Of a DNA stretch of 64,000 nucleotides, positions 8,553 to 17,657 are shown piece by piece. A program made the translations under genes and the position numbers. Each line of letters begins with the position of its first letter. Within the stretch, counting starts at the first letter, position 1. Under the pieces are notes generated by a model. It saw only the letters and a program-made list of their open reading frames with translations. It did no database searches and had not been told where the DNA came from. This stretch comes from Mangrovicoccus sp. HB161399 (GTDB lineage Bacteria; Pseudomonadota; Alphaproteobacteria; Rhodobacterales; Rhodobacteraceae), in the NCBI RefSeq assembly GCF_013184745.1, contig NZ_JAATVU010000003.1, positions 30,064 through 94,063 on the forward strand, written 5' to 3'.

Positions 8553-9079
8553 GCACCATCCGCGGCATCGAGCATCTCGGCATCACCGTTCCCGACCACG
8601 ACGCGGCGGTCGCCTTCTTCAAGGCTGCCTTCGGCGCGGAGGTCATGTTCTCCCAGACCGCCGCCCATGGCGGTCCCTTCCCGGCGGAGGAAATCGGCGC
8701 GCTCAACGGCCTGCGCGCGGGCACGGCGATGAAGAAGGTCACCGTGCTGCGGCTCGGCAACGGGCCGAATGTGGAAATCTTCGAGATCGACCGGCCCGGC
8801 GGCAAGTCCGAGACCAACATCGCCGATCTGGGCATCAGCCATTTCAGCGTAAATTCCGACGATCTCGGCGCGCTGGCTGAGAAATTCTCGGAGGCGGGCG
8901 GCGAGCTTCTGTCCAAGATATACGATCTCGGCGACCCGGAGGACGGCCAGGGCAACCGCGGCGTCTTCGGCCGCACGCCCTGGGGGCTGCTGGTCGAGAT
9001 GCAGCAGATCGAGTCCCCCATGACCTACCTTCCCGGCGCGACCGCGCGGCGCTGGCTGCCCGAATCCGAGGAGGCCTGA
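8549..9079 (+). CDS. VOC-family (glyoxalase/dioxygenase superfamily) protein
   Basis: A 176-residue vicinal-oxygen-chelate fold protein. IRGIEHLGITVPDHDAAVAF begins the first beta-alpha-beta-beta-beta module and LGISHFSVNSDDLGALAEKF begins the second; the end has the usual FGRTPWGLLVEMQQ. His9, the second-module His and the late Glu (LLVEM) are the likely metal ligands. The family includes glyoxalases, extradiol dioxygenases and epimerases, so the exact reaction is open. The start codon overlaps the stop of the PRISE-type SDR (ATGA), and the next SDR follows one base after its own stop. Confidence 0.85.
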   Translation: MSTIRGIEHLGITVPDHDAAVAFFKAAFGAEVMFSQTAAHGGPFPAEEIGALNGLRAGTAMKKVTVLRLGNGPNVEIFEIDRPGGKSETNIADLGISHFSVNSDDLGALAEKFSEAGGELLSKIYDLGDPEDGQGNRGVFGRTPWGLLVEMQQIESPMTYLPGATARRWLPESEEA

Positions 9080-9080
9080 C

Positions 9081-9788
9081 ATGCTCGCGAATACCCGCAT
9101 CCTCGTGCTCGGCGGCACGTCCGGCATCGGCTTCGGCGTGGCGCAGGCCGCCCGCGCCGCCGGGGCGCATGTGACCGTCGCCTCCCGCTCGCAGGAGAAG
9201 GTCGATGCTGCCATCGAGCGGCTCGGCACCACCGCCCATGGCGCGGTGCTGGATACCGGCGACGCGGCGGCGCTGGAGGCGTTCTTCGGCTCCGCGGACG
9301 CGTTCGACCATGTCTTCTGCTCGGCCTCCTCGACCAAGGTCGCCGCCGTGAAGGAGCTGCCTCTGGAGGACGCCTATGCGTCCTTCAACTCGAAATTCTG
9401 GGGCGCCTACCGGCTGGCCCGGGCGGCGAAGATCAGGGAGGGCGGCTCGCTGACCTTCACCTCGGGCTTCCTGTCGGTCCGGCCGAAGCCCGGCGCGGCG
9501 ATCCAGGGCGCGATCAATGCCGCGCTCGAGGGGCTGACCCGCGGGCTGGCGCTGGAACTGGCGCCGGTGCGCGTGAACTGCGTCTCGCCCGGCCTGGTGA
9601 AGACCGAGATGTACGGCACGCTCGACGGCGACGGCCGCAAGGCGATGTTCGAGGGCGCGGCAGAGAAGCTCCCCGTCGGCCGGGTCGGCACGCCCGAAAT
9701 GATCGCCGTGCAGGCGCTGGCCTTCATGGAAAACCCCTACATGACCGGCTCCACCGTCTTCGTCGAAGGCGGCGGGGCCCTGATCTGA
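9081..9788 (+). CDS. SDR-family protein lacking the catalytic Tyr and Lys
   Basis: A 235-residue classical-type short-chain dehydrogenase fold. The cofactor loop is normal (LGGTSGIG, residues 10-17), and the late part (LAPVRVNCVSPGLVKTEM) is typical. The active-site segment reads TSGFLSVRPKPGAAIQGAIN: relative to the usual YxxxK, the Tyr position is Gln142 and the Lys position Asn146, with only the Ser around 128 kept. Either this subgroup uses other residues or it is not a dehydrogenase. GAGGAGG precedes the start. It sits third in the 7500-10774 operon, one base after the VOC gene. Confidence 0.85.
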   Translation: MLANTRILVLGGTSGIGFGVAQAARAAGAHVTVASRSQEKVDAAIERLGTTAHGAVLDTGDAAALEAFFGSADAFDHVFCSASSTKVAAVKELPLEDAYASFNSKFWGAYRLARAAKIREGGSLTFTSGFLSVRPKPGAAIQGAINAALEGLTRGLALELAPVRVNCVSPGLVKTEMYGTLDGDGRKAMFEGAAEKLPVGRVGTPEMIAVQALAFMENPYMTGSTVFVEGGGALI

Positions 9789-9805
9789 CAAGAAAGGACA
9801 CCCTC

Positions 9806-10774
9806 ATGCAGATGAAGAAACTGGGCAGCACCGGCTTCGAGATCGCCCCGATCGTCTTCGGCGGCAACGTTCTGGGCTGGACCACCGACGAGGCAAAAAG
9901 CTTCCGCGTGCTCGATGCCTTCGTCGATCACGGCTTCGACGCCATCGACACGGCGGATGTGTATTCGGCCTGGGTCGACGGCCACAAGGGCGGAGAGTCC
10001 GAGACCGTGCTGGGCAAGTGGTTCGCCGCGCGTCCGGGCATGCGGGCCAAGGTCAAGCTCTTCACCAAGGTCGGTTCCGACATGGGCGGGCCGGGGGAGA
10101 AGGGCCTGTCCGAGGCCTGGATCATGAAAGCTGTCGACCGCTCTCTGGAGCGGCTGCAGACCGAGAGCATCGACCTCTATTTCTCGCACTGGCCCGACCC
10201 GGACACCGGCCATGCCGAGACGCTGGGCGCCTATGGCAAGCTGCTCGCGGCGGGCAAGATCAAGGCGATCGGCGCGTCGAACTACGATGCCGAACTGCTC
10301 GGCTCGGCGCTGAAGATGGCAAAGGCCGAAGGGCTGCCCGCCTACCAGGTGATCCAGCCGGAATACAATCTCTATGACCGCGGCAGCTTCGAGGGGCCTC
10401 TGCGCGACCTCTGCCTTGCAGAGAATATCGGCGTCGTCACCTATTTCAGCCTCGCGGCCGGCTTCCTTTCGGGCAAGTACCGCTCCGAGGCCGACATGAA
10501 GGGCAAGGCACGCGCCGGGATGGTGGAGAAATACCTGACCGAGCGCGGCATGCGGATTCTCGACGTGCTCGACGACGTGGCGGGCGCGCATGACGCGAAG
10601 TCGGCCGAGGTCGCTCTGGCCTGGCTGATCGGCCGCGAGGGCGTGACCGCGCCAATCGCCTCGGCCACGTCCGTGGCGCAGGTGGAAAGCTTCGCGAAAG
10701 CTGCGTCGCTGAAGCTGACCGCCGAAGACATGGCCCGGCTGACCGAGGCCGGCGCGGTCACCGAGGCCGCCTGA
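9806..10774 (+). CDS. Aldo/keto reductase
   Basis: A 322-residue NADPH-dependent aldo/keto reductase. The catalytic tetrad is visible: Asp48 and Tyr53 in AIDTADVYS, Lys88 in LFTKVG, and the His in LYFSHWPD. The C-terminal region (GVTAPIASATSVAQVE) carries the NADP-phosphate-binding segment of the family. It would reduce or oxidise a carbonyl made or used by the two SDR-type proteins and the VOC protein encoded just upstream. AAAGGA lies before the ATG; a second ATG two codons later is possible. Last gene of the operon, followed by a strong terminator. Confidence 0.93.
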   Translation: MQMKKLGSTGFEIAPIVFGGNVLGWTTDEAKSFRVLDAFVDHGFDAIDTADVYSAWVDGHKGGESETVLGKWFAARPGMRAKVKLFTKVGSDMGGPGEKGLSEAWIMKAVDRSLERLQTESIDLYFSHWPDPDTGHAETLGAYGKLLAAGKIKAIGASNYDAELLGSALKMAKAEGLPAYQVIQPEYNLYDRGSFEGPLRDLCLAENIGVVTYFSLAAGFLSGKYRSEADMKGKARAGMVEKYLTERGMRILDVLDDVAGAHDAKSAEVALAWLIGREGVTAPIASATSVAQVESFAKAASLKLTAEDMARLTEAGAVTEAA

Positions 10775-10780
10775 TCCGCA

Positions 10781-10820
10781 GCCCTGTTCCGCGCGGCGCG
10801 CGGGGCAGGGCGCTTTCTTC
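10781..10820 (+). terminator. Intrinsic terminator after the redox operon
   Basis: Nested hairpin: GCCCTG (10781-10786) pairs with CAGGGC (10806-10811) and CCGCGC (10789-10794) with GCGCGG (10798-10803), leaving a three-base loop. GCTTTCTTC follows. It begins seven bases after the stop of the aldo/keto reductase gene and closes the LysR-linked operon. Confidence 0.75.
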
Positions 10821-10904
10821 GCCACCGGGACAATTCCGTCCATGGCCGCGGGACGGTTTCCTTGGCAGGGTGTCGGCACCTGTCCCGTTCCGGAAGCCGT
10901 CCCC

Positions 10905-12845
10905 ATGATCCGCCTGGCCTGCCTGCTCCTGCTGCTCTTCTGCACCTCCGCCGCCGCGCAGGATGCGGGCTTCGCCGGTTCGGAGATCTGCACCGGCTGC
11001 CACGACGCCGAGGCGGAGGCCTGGTCGGGCTCGCATCACGCCGCCGCCTGGACCGCGGCCACCCCCGGGAACATCCGCGCCGATTTCGACGGCACCTCCT
11101 TCTCGCTCGGCGGCATGGAGGTCCGGTTCCGCATCGCCGCCGACGGTTCGCGCCATGCCGAGGTGACCGAGCTCGACGGCAGCGTGACCGGCTACGAGGT
11201 GCAGTCGGTCGTCGGCATCGAGCCGCTTCAGCAATACCTGTTCGAGACGGAAGCGGGCCGCCTGCAGAGCTTCGACGTGGTCTGGGACACCGAACAGGGC
11301 CGCTGGTTCCACCTCTATCCCGGGCTGAACCCGCCGCCGTCCGACGCAATGCACTGGACCGGCCCCTACAAGACCTGGAACGGCCGCTGCGCGGTCTGCC
11401 ATGCCACCGGGTTCGAGGCGGATTACGATCCCGAAACCCGCAGCTACGCCTCGGTGCAGGCAGAGATCGGCGTCGGCTGCGAGTCCTGCCACGGCGCGGG
11501 CGCCGCGCATGTCGCCTGGGCCAGCCGCCTGCAGGACACGCAGGAAGAGCCGCCCGCGGATTACGGCCTTGCCGACCTGTCGGATCCGGCCAGCTTCCTC
11601 GATGCCTGCGGCGGCTGCCATTCCCGGCGCGAGGCCTATTCCGATGCCTCGCCGCCCGCCGGAACGCCCTATCACGACGCCTACAACCTGTCGCTGCTGC
11701 GGCCCGGACTCTACTGGCCCGACGGGCAGATCCGCGACGAGGTCTATGTGCTGGGAAGCTTCCTGCAGTCGAAGATGCAGGCCAAGGGCGTGACCTGCAC
11801 CAACTGCCACGACCCGCATTCGGGCGGCCGCATTGCGGAGGGCAATGCCGTCTGCACCCAGTGCCACAGCCCGGCCGGCAATCCCGATTTCCCCAGCCTG
11901 CCGCTCAAGGTGTTCGACGGGCCGGAGCACACCCATCATCCGGCAGGCAGCGCAGGCGCCGAATGCAAGTCCTGCCACATGCCCGAAGCGGTCTACATGG
12001 GCAATGACTGGCGCGCCGACCATTCCTTCCGCATCCCGCGCCCGGACCTTTCCGCGGAGACCGGCGCGCCGGATGCCTGCACCAGCTGCCATGAGGGCCG
12101 CGACCCAGCCTGGGCCGCCGCGGTGCTGGAGGACTGGTTCCCGGAGAGCACGCATCGCGGCCCGCATTACGGCCAGATCCTCGCACGCGGCACCGCCGAT
12201 CCGGTGGCCGCGGCCGGGGACCTCTCGGTCCTGGCGCGGTCCGAGGAGCCGGGCATCGTGCGCGCCACGGCGCTCTGGCTGCTGGGCCAGGGCGGCGGAC
12301 CGGCCGAGGCGGATGCGGTCGAGAGCTTGCTGGCCGATCCCGATCCGCTGGTGCGCGCGGCAGCCATCGACGCGCAGCGCGGCGCCGATGCGCAGCTCCG
12401 GGTGCAGCGCATCGTCGGGCTCCTGGGCGATCCCTCGCGCTCGGTCCGCATCGCGGCCGCGCGGGCGCTGCTCGGCGCGCCGGTGGCGCATCTGCCCGGG
12501 CCGATGGCGGAGAACCTCCGCAGGGCGCAGGGAGAATGGCGCGGCGCGATGGCGGCGCGGCTCGACTTTCCCGAAACGCATGTGCAGCTGGCCGGCATGG
12601 CGCTGACCCTGCGCAACTTCCCGGCGGCAGCGCAGGCCTTTGCCGAAGTCACCGCGCTCGACCCGCAATATGTCGACGCCTGGGTGATGCGTGCCAGGCT
12701 GGCGGCGGCGCTCGACGGGCCGGATGCCGCGCGTTCTGTGCTGGAGGAGGCCGTGGCCGCCAATCCCGGCGATCTGGGGCTGTCCTCGCTGCTGGCCGAT
12801 CTCGGCGGGCCGCCGCCGGACCTGACGCCGCCCCGCCGGGACTGA
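10905..12845 (+). CDS. Octahaem c-type cytochrome with HEAT/TPR-like C-terminal part
   Basis: A 646-residue exported multihaem protein. Signal peptide MIRLACLLLLLFCTSAAAQ is followed by eight CxxCH haem-attachment motifs with first Cys at residues 29, 162, 192, 235, 298, 317, 354 and 392. The haem part resembles cytochrome c554/doubled-CxxCH proteins (SGSHHAAAW after the first motif). From about residue 430 come short alpha-helical repeats of HEAT type (LVRAAAIDAQRGADAQLR, SVRIAAARALLG), then TPR-like helices (FAEVTALDPQYVDAWVMRAR). It probably moves electrons in the periplasm and may dock to another protein through the repeats. No reductase or quinol oxidase gene lies beside it, so its partner is unknown. 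ATG 10905 was chosen because it gives the signal peptide. Confidence 0.88.
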   Translation: MIRLACLLLLLFCTSAAAQDAGFAGSEICTGCHDAEAEAWSGSHHAAAWTAATPGNIRADFDGTSFSLGGMEVRFRIAADGSRHAEVTELDGSVTGYEVQSVVGIEPLQQYLFETEAGRLQSFDVVWDTEQGRWFHLYPGLNPPPSDAMHWTGPYKTWNGRCAVCHATGFEADYDPETRSYASVQAEIGVGCESCHGAGAAHVAWASRLQDTQEEPPADYGLADLSDPASFLDACGGCHSRREAYSDASPPAGTPYHDAYNLSLLRPGLYWPDGQIRDEVYVLGSFLQSKMQAKGVTCTNCHDPHSGGRIAEGNAVCTQCHSPAGNPDFPSLPLKVFDGPEHTHHPAGSAGAECKSCHMPEAVYMGNDWRADHSFRIPRPDLSAETGAPDACTSCHEGRDPAWAAAVLEDWFPESTHRGPHYGQILARGTADPVAAAGDLSVLARSEEPGIVRATALWLLGQGGGPAEADAVESLLADPDPLVRAAAIDAQRGADAQLRVQRIVGLLGDPSRSVRIAAARALLGAPVAHLPGPMAENLRRAQGEWRGAMAARLDFPETHVQLAGMALTLRNFPAAAQAFAEVTALDPQYVDAWVMRARLAAALDGPDAARSVLEEAVAANPGDLGLSSLLADLGGPPPDLTPPRRD

Positions 12846-12855
12846 CCGCGGACAG

Positions 12856-12908
12856 GGCCCGACCCGGCTGCCGTTCCGCCGGATGCCGCAGGACATCCGG
12901 ATCGGGCC
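12856..12908. terminator. Bidirectional terminator-like hairpin between cytochrome and chemoreceptor genes
   Basis: Outer arms GGCCCGA (12856-12862) and TCGGGCC (12902-12908) enclose an inner stem CCGGATG (12879-12885)/CATCCGG (12894-12900). It lies between convergent genes. Its left arm belongs to GGGCCCGACCCGGCTG (12855-12870), 16 bases that recur exactly in the terminator at 36270-36323. There is no T-run. Confidence 0.5.
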
Positions 12909-12953
12909 AGCCCGCCGTCCTCGGGGTGGCATTTGCGTTCAACCGATCATGAT

Positions 12954-15728
12954 CTAGGCCACCTTCCGGCCACCATTGTCACTTGGCTCCGTTTCCGTCC
13001 GGTCTTCTGCCGGAACAGAAAAGCCGCTGACGACCCTCGACAGCAGCCCGGCCTCGTGTTCGAGCGTGCTGCAAGCTGCGGCAGTTTCCTCGAACATTGC
13101 AACATTCTGTTGCGTTGCGGAGTCAAGCTGGCCAACGGCAGCGTTGATCTCTCCTATGCCGGTGGACTGCTCGTTTGAGGTCGACGCGATGGCGGCTACG
13201 TTGCCCGAAATTTCTCCCACGGAGGAAATGATTGTCTCCAAGGCAGCCTCCACCTGGGCAACAGAGGAAACACCGTTCTTGACGTGCCCGGTCGACACGT
13301 CGATCAGCCGGTTGATTTCGCTGGCGGCATCGGCCGCGCGGAGCGCGAGGCCGCGCACTTCCGAGGCAACGACGGCAAAGCCGCGCCCGGCTTCGCCCGC
13401 GCGGGCTGCCTCCACCCCGGCATTCAGTGCCAGCAGGTTTGTCTGGAAGGCGATGTCATCCAGAACCGACGTGATCTTGCTGATCTGTTTCGAGGAATCG
13501 TCGATGCTGCCCATCGCCGACACGGCATCTGCCATGATCGAGCGGCTCATTTCGGCGCTCTGGCGGGCCGATGAGACCTGCCCATCGGCGCGGCGCGCGC
13601 CCTCTGCGGAGGAGGAAACCGAGGCCGTCAGCTGCTCCAGCGCTGCGGCCGTCTGTTCCAGGGTTGCAGCGCCGCGTTCGGTCCTGTGGGACAAATCGTT
13701 CGAGGCCTGGGCAATTTCGGTCGAAGACGAACCGATGACCATGACCGAGTCCGCAAGCTGGCGGATGACGCCGCCGAGAGTCCCGATCGCCATGTTGAAA
13801 TCCCGACGGAGCGCTTCGTAGGCCTCCGGAAAGGCCATCTCGATGCGATGTGTCAGATCTCCCTTGGACAGGTGGTGCAATCCCCGCGCCAGGGCGGCAA
13901 CGACCTGCTGCTGCTCGGCAGCATGGGCGCTGCGCTGCGCTTCGGCCTCGCGGCGCAGCTCTTCCTCCCGTGCCGCTTCGGCCTGTTCCCTAGCCTTTGC
14001 TTCCTCTGCACGGGCCTGTTCCAGCGCTTGCGCCTCGGCCTCGCGGCGCCTGGTTTCTGCTTCCTCATCGCGCGCGCGCGCGCGCTCCGCTTCCTCCCGG
14101 AGGCGTTCTTCCTCCTGCAGGCGCAGCCGTTCCTGCGCATTTTCCCGGAAAATGCGCAGGGCATCGGCGAGCCGTCCCAACTCGCCGGAAGCCCCCAGTC
14201 CGGAGACCGGAGAAAGGTCGCCCTGCGAGAGGCGCTCGGTCGCGCCCGTGATGCGGTTCAGCGGCCGGACGATGATCATCCAGGCTAGGACCGGCGACGC
14301 CACGAGTATCGTGAGTGCGACCGCTCCAACGACGCCCATGCGCGTCTTGGCGGCAGAAACTTCACCCGCAATGAGAGTCGAAGTTCCGGCAATGGCGGCA
14401 CGTTCCTGGGCGCTCGCGCTGACGATCTGTTCGGCGATATCGGATACGGCGCGGCTTGCATCCAGGCCGGCAGCGGAGGCTCGCGCGCTGGCCTCGAGCC
14501 CGGCCCTGCGGCTGGCTGCGATTCCGCCCTCTGCATCGGCCAGCGCCAGCATGCTCCCGATCTGCTCCGCTAGGTCGGGATCCTCACCGGCAGCCAGCCC
14601 GGAGAGCTGCGCCGACAAGGCCTGCAGGGCGCGGTCGCGCTGTGCCAGTTCAAGCTCGTCGCGCGACAGCGCGACTTGGAGGGCCTGGGCGAAGAACTGC
14701 TTCGACGCGGATTCGAGGGCGCCGATATCCCGGATCCGCACAACCTGTTCATCGAGCAGCGTCCTGAGCGCTGCCTGGTTCGCGTCGCGGGTGTCCTCTC
14801 CGTTGATCACCAGCTCGAAGTTGATGTCATCGAGAGCGGCCGCCAGGGCGACTTCGGCCTCCCGCCGGAGGTCGAGAATGCGGCTCGCGCTGGGACGGGC
14901 CGCCTGGCCCGGCGCCGCGAAGGCCTGCATCAGCTCGCCGCGCGCCGCGGCTATGGCCTGCGCCGCAGGTTCGGCCCGGGACGAGGCCGAGAGGACATCT
15001 TGGAGCCCGGCCAGCGTTCCGTTCGAGGTCCGCGCCACATCCGACAAGATCAAGGTGAGCGCCGGATCGCGGGTTTGCACCGCGCTCAGCGCCAGGCCGC
15101 TGATCAGGTTCATTTCCGCCCGCGCCTGGAGCGTCGAGGTCAGCAGTGCGACGTCGCTGTCGAGAAGTTCGGTCAGGCCGGAATCGACCTGTGCCATCGT
15201 ATCCTCGCCCTCAATGACGACATCGAAATAGGCCGAGTCCACGGCATTCGCCAGCGCAATGCCCACGTTGTTCTCCAGCGCCGCGGCCCTTTCGACCGAA
15301 GCGCTGATGTCGTCCAGTGCGGAGAACTGCGCGCGCCGCGCGGTCCGCAGCTCTTCCAGTGCCGCCCCGGCGGACTCGAGTTGCGGGCCGAGCGCCGCCG
15401 CCCTGTCAGCCGAGAGCCCGCCGATCAGCGCGGCAGCCCGCGACAACGTTGCCTCCGTCTCTGCGTCCGCCTTTTCAAGGCTTTCCGCAGTCGGTGCGCC
15501 CATCATGTCGGCCAGACGGCCGCGGAGCTCGCTAGCGGCAGCGTTGATCTCCGCGCTCTGCTGCAGCTGCGGGATGCGCTGCTCGGTGAATTCCGAGAGC
15601 CCGCCGGCGATGGTCTGGAAAACGGTCCAGCCGATGACCACCGCCGCGATGGTCATCGCACCCAGGGCGGCAAGGATGGCGATCACCCGCGCGAGGATGC
15701 TTCCGGAGAGATTGCGAACCTGTTTCAT
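12954..15728 (-). CDS. Methyl-accepting chemotaxis protein with very large periplasmic domain
   Basis: A 924-residue chemoreceptor. TM1 spans about residues 12-36 ([20 protein letters not shown]) and TM2 about 463-485, leaving a helical, Ala-rich periplasmic domain of some 425 residues, well above the usual 150-250. A HAMP domain follows ([18 protein letters not shown]), then a long charged coiled coil (about 545-615, many Arg/Glu/Ala), a second HAMP-like segment ([14 protein letters not shown]) and the signalling domain with the hairpin tip [20 protein letters not shown]. The C-terminus lacks a CheR-binding NWETF-like pentapeptide. The gene lies 108 bases downstream of an orphan binding-protein gene on the same strand, which may supply its ligand. 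Confidence 0.93.
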   Translation of the reverse strand: MKQVRNLSGSILARVIAILAALGAMTIAAVVIGWTVFQTIAGGLSEFTEQRIPQLQQSAEINAAASELRGRLADMMGAPTAESLEKADAETEATLSRAAALIGGLSADRAAALGPQLESAGAALEELRTARRAQFSALDDISASVERAAALENNVGIALANAVDSAYFDVVIEGEDTMAQVDSGLTELLDSDVALLTSTLQARAEMNLISGLALSAVQTRDPALTLILSDVARTSNGTLAGLQDVLSASSRAEPAAQAIAAARGELMQAFAAPGQAARPSASRILDLRREAEVALAAALDDINFELVINGEDTRDANQAALRTLLDEQVVRIRDIGALESASKQFFAQALQVALSRDELELAQRDRALQALSAQLSGLAAGEDPDLAEQIGSMLALADAEGGIAASRRAGLEASARASAAGLDASRAVSDIAEQIVSASAQERAAIAGTSTLIAGEVSAAKTRMGVVGAVALTILVASPVLAWMIIVRPLNRITGATERLSQGDLSPVSGLGASGELGRLADALRIFRENAQERLRLQEEERLREEAERARARDEEAETRRREAEAQALEQARAEEAKAREQAEAAREEELRREAEAQRSAHAAEQQQVVAALARGLHHLSKGDLTHRIEMAFPEAYEALRRDFNMAIGTLGGVIRQLADSVMVIGSSSTEIAQASNDLSHRTERGAATLEQTAAALEQLTASVSSSAEGARRADGQVSSARQSAEMSRSIMADAVSAMGSIDDSSKQISKITSVLDDIAFQTNLLALNAGVEAARAGEAGRGFAVVASEVRGLALRAADAASEINRLIDVSTGHVKNGVSSVAQVEAALETIISSVGEISGNVAAIASTSNEQSTGIGEINAAVGQLDSATQQNVAMFEETAAACSTLEHEAGLLSRVVSGFSVPAEDRTETEPSDNGGRKVA

Positions 15729-15836
15729 TTCCGACTATCCGTACCCGAACTGAAGGCTGGGACCGTGCGGTCCGCAGCTGCGAATGCGTCCCGCGCGCTG
15801 TGGCGCGGGACATTTGCCTGCCGGCGCGGGGCCAGC

Positions 15837-16994
15837 CTAGCTGCCGCCGAGCGTGACGGGCCTGAAGCCGCCATCCGGTCCGATTTCGGTAAGGAAGACG
15901 GCGTCGGAGCCCTGGTTGTCGCCGGGGCCGTAGGCCAGGGTGAACCCGCCCAGATCCAGCGTCCCGAGATTGCCGAGCGCCGCGAGATAGCTTTCGCGGG
16001 TGAGATCGCTGCCTGCCGCCTGCAGTGCGGCGATGGCGACGCGGCCGGTGACGTAGCCTTCCAGCGTCACGAAGCCGGGATGGGTTTCGGGCGCGACGGC
16101 CTTGAGGGCAGCCTGGTACTGCGCGACGAGCGGGATGGACGCGTCCCAGGGGAAGGGCACCACCTGGCTGATGATCACGCCCGCGCCCTCCGGCCCCAGT
16201 TCCCCTGCCAGGGCTTCGGAGCCGACGAAGGAGATATTCACGAAGACCGGATCCATCTTCATCTTCCGCGCGAGCTTGACGAATTCGGCGATCGGCTTGT
16301 AGGCGCCGACCATCACCACCGCCTCCGGTGCGGCCTTGCGGATGTCGAGCAGCGCGGTCTTCACCGCCACGGTGTTGCGCGTGTAGGTCCCTTGCGCCAC
16401 CAGTTCCATGTCCCGGTCCGCCAGCGCCTTGGTGACGCCGTCGAGGCCGACCCGGCCGAAACCGTCATCCTGGTAGAGGATCGCGATCTTGGCCAGGCCC
16501 AGGTCGCCCACCAGGTAGTCGATCCAGACCTTGGTTTCCGCGCCATAGGTGGCACGGATGTTGACCACGTTCGCCAAGTCCTGAGCGCGCAGGAAGCCCG
16601 CGCCGGTGAACGGCCCGATATACGGCATCCGTGCCTCCGTCGCCAGCGGCTGCGTCGCCAGCGCGGTGGGGGTGCCCACCGGCCCGATCAGCCCGATATG
16701 GGCATTCCCGTCGATGACCTTGCGGACCTGAGCGACCGAAAGGTCGGGCTCGTAGCCGTCATCGAAGGCCTCGACGGCCAGCTTCCGGCCATGCACGCCC
16801 CCTGCGGCATTGGCCTCTTCGAAGGCGGCGCGGATGCCGAGGTTCATGCCGGTTCCCAGGGCCGCGGCCGGCCCCTCCATCGCGGCGACCTGCGCAAAGC
16901 TCACGCTGTCCGCCGTCACTCCCTCTTCCGCAATCAGCGGAGATGCCGCAAGCGCGACAGCCGCGGCAAGCGCCCCGCATATCGATCTGATCAT
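15837..16994 (-). CDS. Branched-chain amino acid-type ABC substrate-binding protein
   Basis: A 385-residue periplasmic binding protein of the LivJ-like (type I) family. MIRSICGALAAAVALAASPLIAE is the signal peptide. The mature part has the family's opening (VSFAQVAAMEGPAAALGTGM), NAAGGVHGRKLAVEAFDDGY, and the hinge region GPVGTPTALATQPLA. Ligands of the family include branched-chain amino acids, amides and aromatic acids. No permease or ATPase gene accompanies it; the next gene is a chemoreceptor, so it may serve chemotaxis or a transporter encoded elsewhere. ATG 16994 has GGAAGG upstream. Confidence 0.88.
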   Translation of the reverse strand: MIRSICGALAAAVALAASPLIAEEGVTADSVSFAQVAAMEGPAAALGTGMNLGIRAAFEEANAAGGVHGRKLAVEAFDDGYEPDLSVAQVRKVIDGNAHIGLIGPVGTPTALATQPLATEARMPYIGPFTGAGFLRAQDLANVVNIRATYGAETKVWIDYLVGDLGLAKIAILYQDDGFGRVGLDGVTKALADRDMELVAQGTYTRNTVAVKTALLDIRKAAPEAVVMVGAYKPIAEFVKLARKMKMDPVFVNISFVGSEALAGELGPEGAGVIISQVVPFPWDASIPLVAQYQAALKAVAPETHPGFVTLEGYVTGRVAIAALQAAGSDLTRESYLAALGNLGTLDLGGFTLAYGPGDNQGSDAVFLTEIGPDGGFRPVTLGGS

Positions 16995-17657
16995 GTCCAG
17001 CCCTTCCCGGCAGTTGCTTTCGCGAGGCAGAGTGCTGACCAAAGATGTTCAAAGCCTTAGAAACGGACCGGATTTCGATGCATTTTATCGACGATTTGAC
17101 GGAAACGGTTTCCGGACCGCCCAGGTCCGGGGGGGCATGCAGGCCTGTCCGAGCGGGCAGCGCGCTTGCTATGCGCAAGTTTGCCCAAGCTCTGCAGTGG
17201 AGCCGCCGGATCGCTGCGGACACGGCGGTTCGACCCGTCTCGCAGGAGCCCAGCTCAAGGTTTCGCAGCCAAGCGCAACTGCGCGCTCCGCCGCGTGATG
17301 CAAGGGCTGCGTCACCGCGGCGAGCAACGAGGTCGCCCGGCAGGGCGCCGTGAGGACTGCAAATGGCGTGACCCGGGCGCCGGCTGTGCCGCACGCGGCT
17401 ATGGACGGCGGCTGGGGCGGTCTGGATCAGCCCGAGGAGATGCCGCGAGCCTGTGGGGCCGCCGACGCGCTCCCCGGGCCATCAGCCGGTGGCGGCCCCA
17501 TGGCCGGGCCGAACAGTCGAGGGGCCTCATGAAAGGTACCGGCTTGCTCTGCCGTCTCGAGGATTGTCGCCGAGCCGCGATCCGCCGGGAAGGACGGCCG
17601 CCGGTCTCCGTGCCGGCCATGGCCCCGATGCCATGCCCACGGCAGTGAACCCGGACT
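16995..17657. other. 663-base intergenic region before the binding-protein gene
   Basis: It lies between the start of the LivJ-like gene and the end of the CphZ-like gene, both on the minus strand. The part next to the binding-protein gene (about 17030-17110) is less G+C rich and probably holds its promoter. The remainder (17110-17650) is G+C rich with no supported gene. A 160-residue plus-strand frame at 17166-17648 has basic, low-complexity composition and was rejected. Confidence 0.4.

Noticed and set aside
17166..17648. Possible 160-residue plus-strand gene in the gap before the CphZ-like gene
   Set aside because: No ribosome binding site, very basic Arg/Gly-rich composition and no hydrophobic core.
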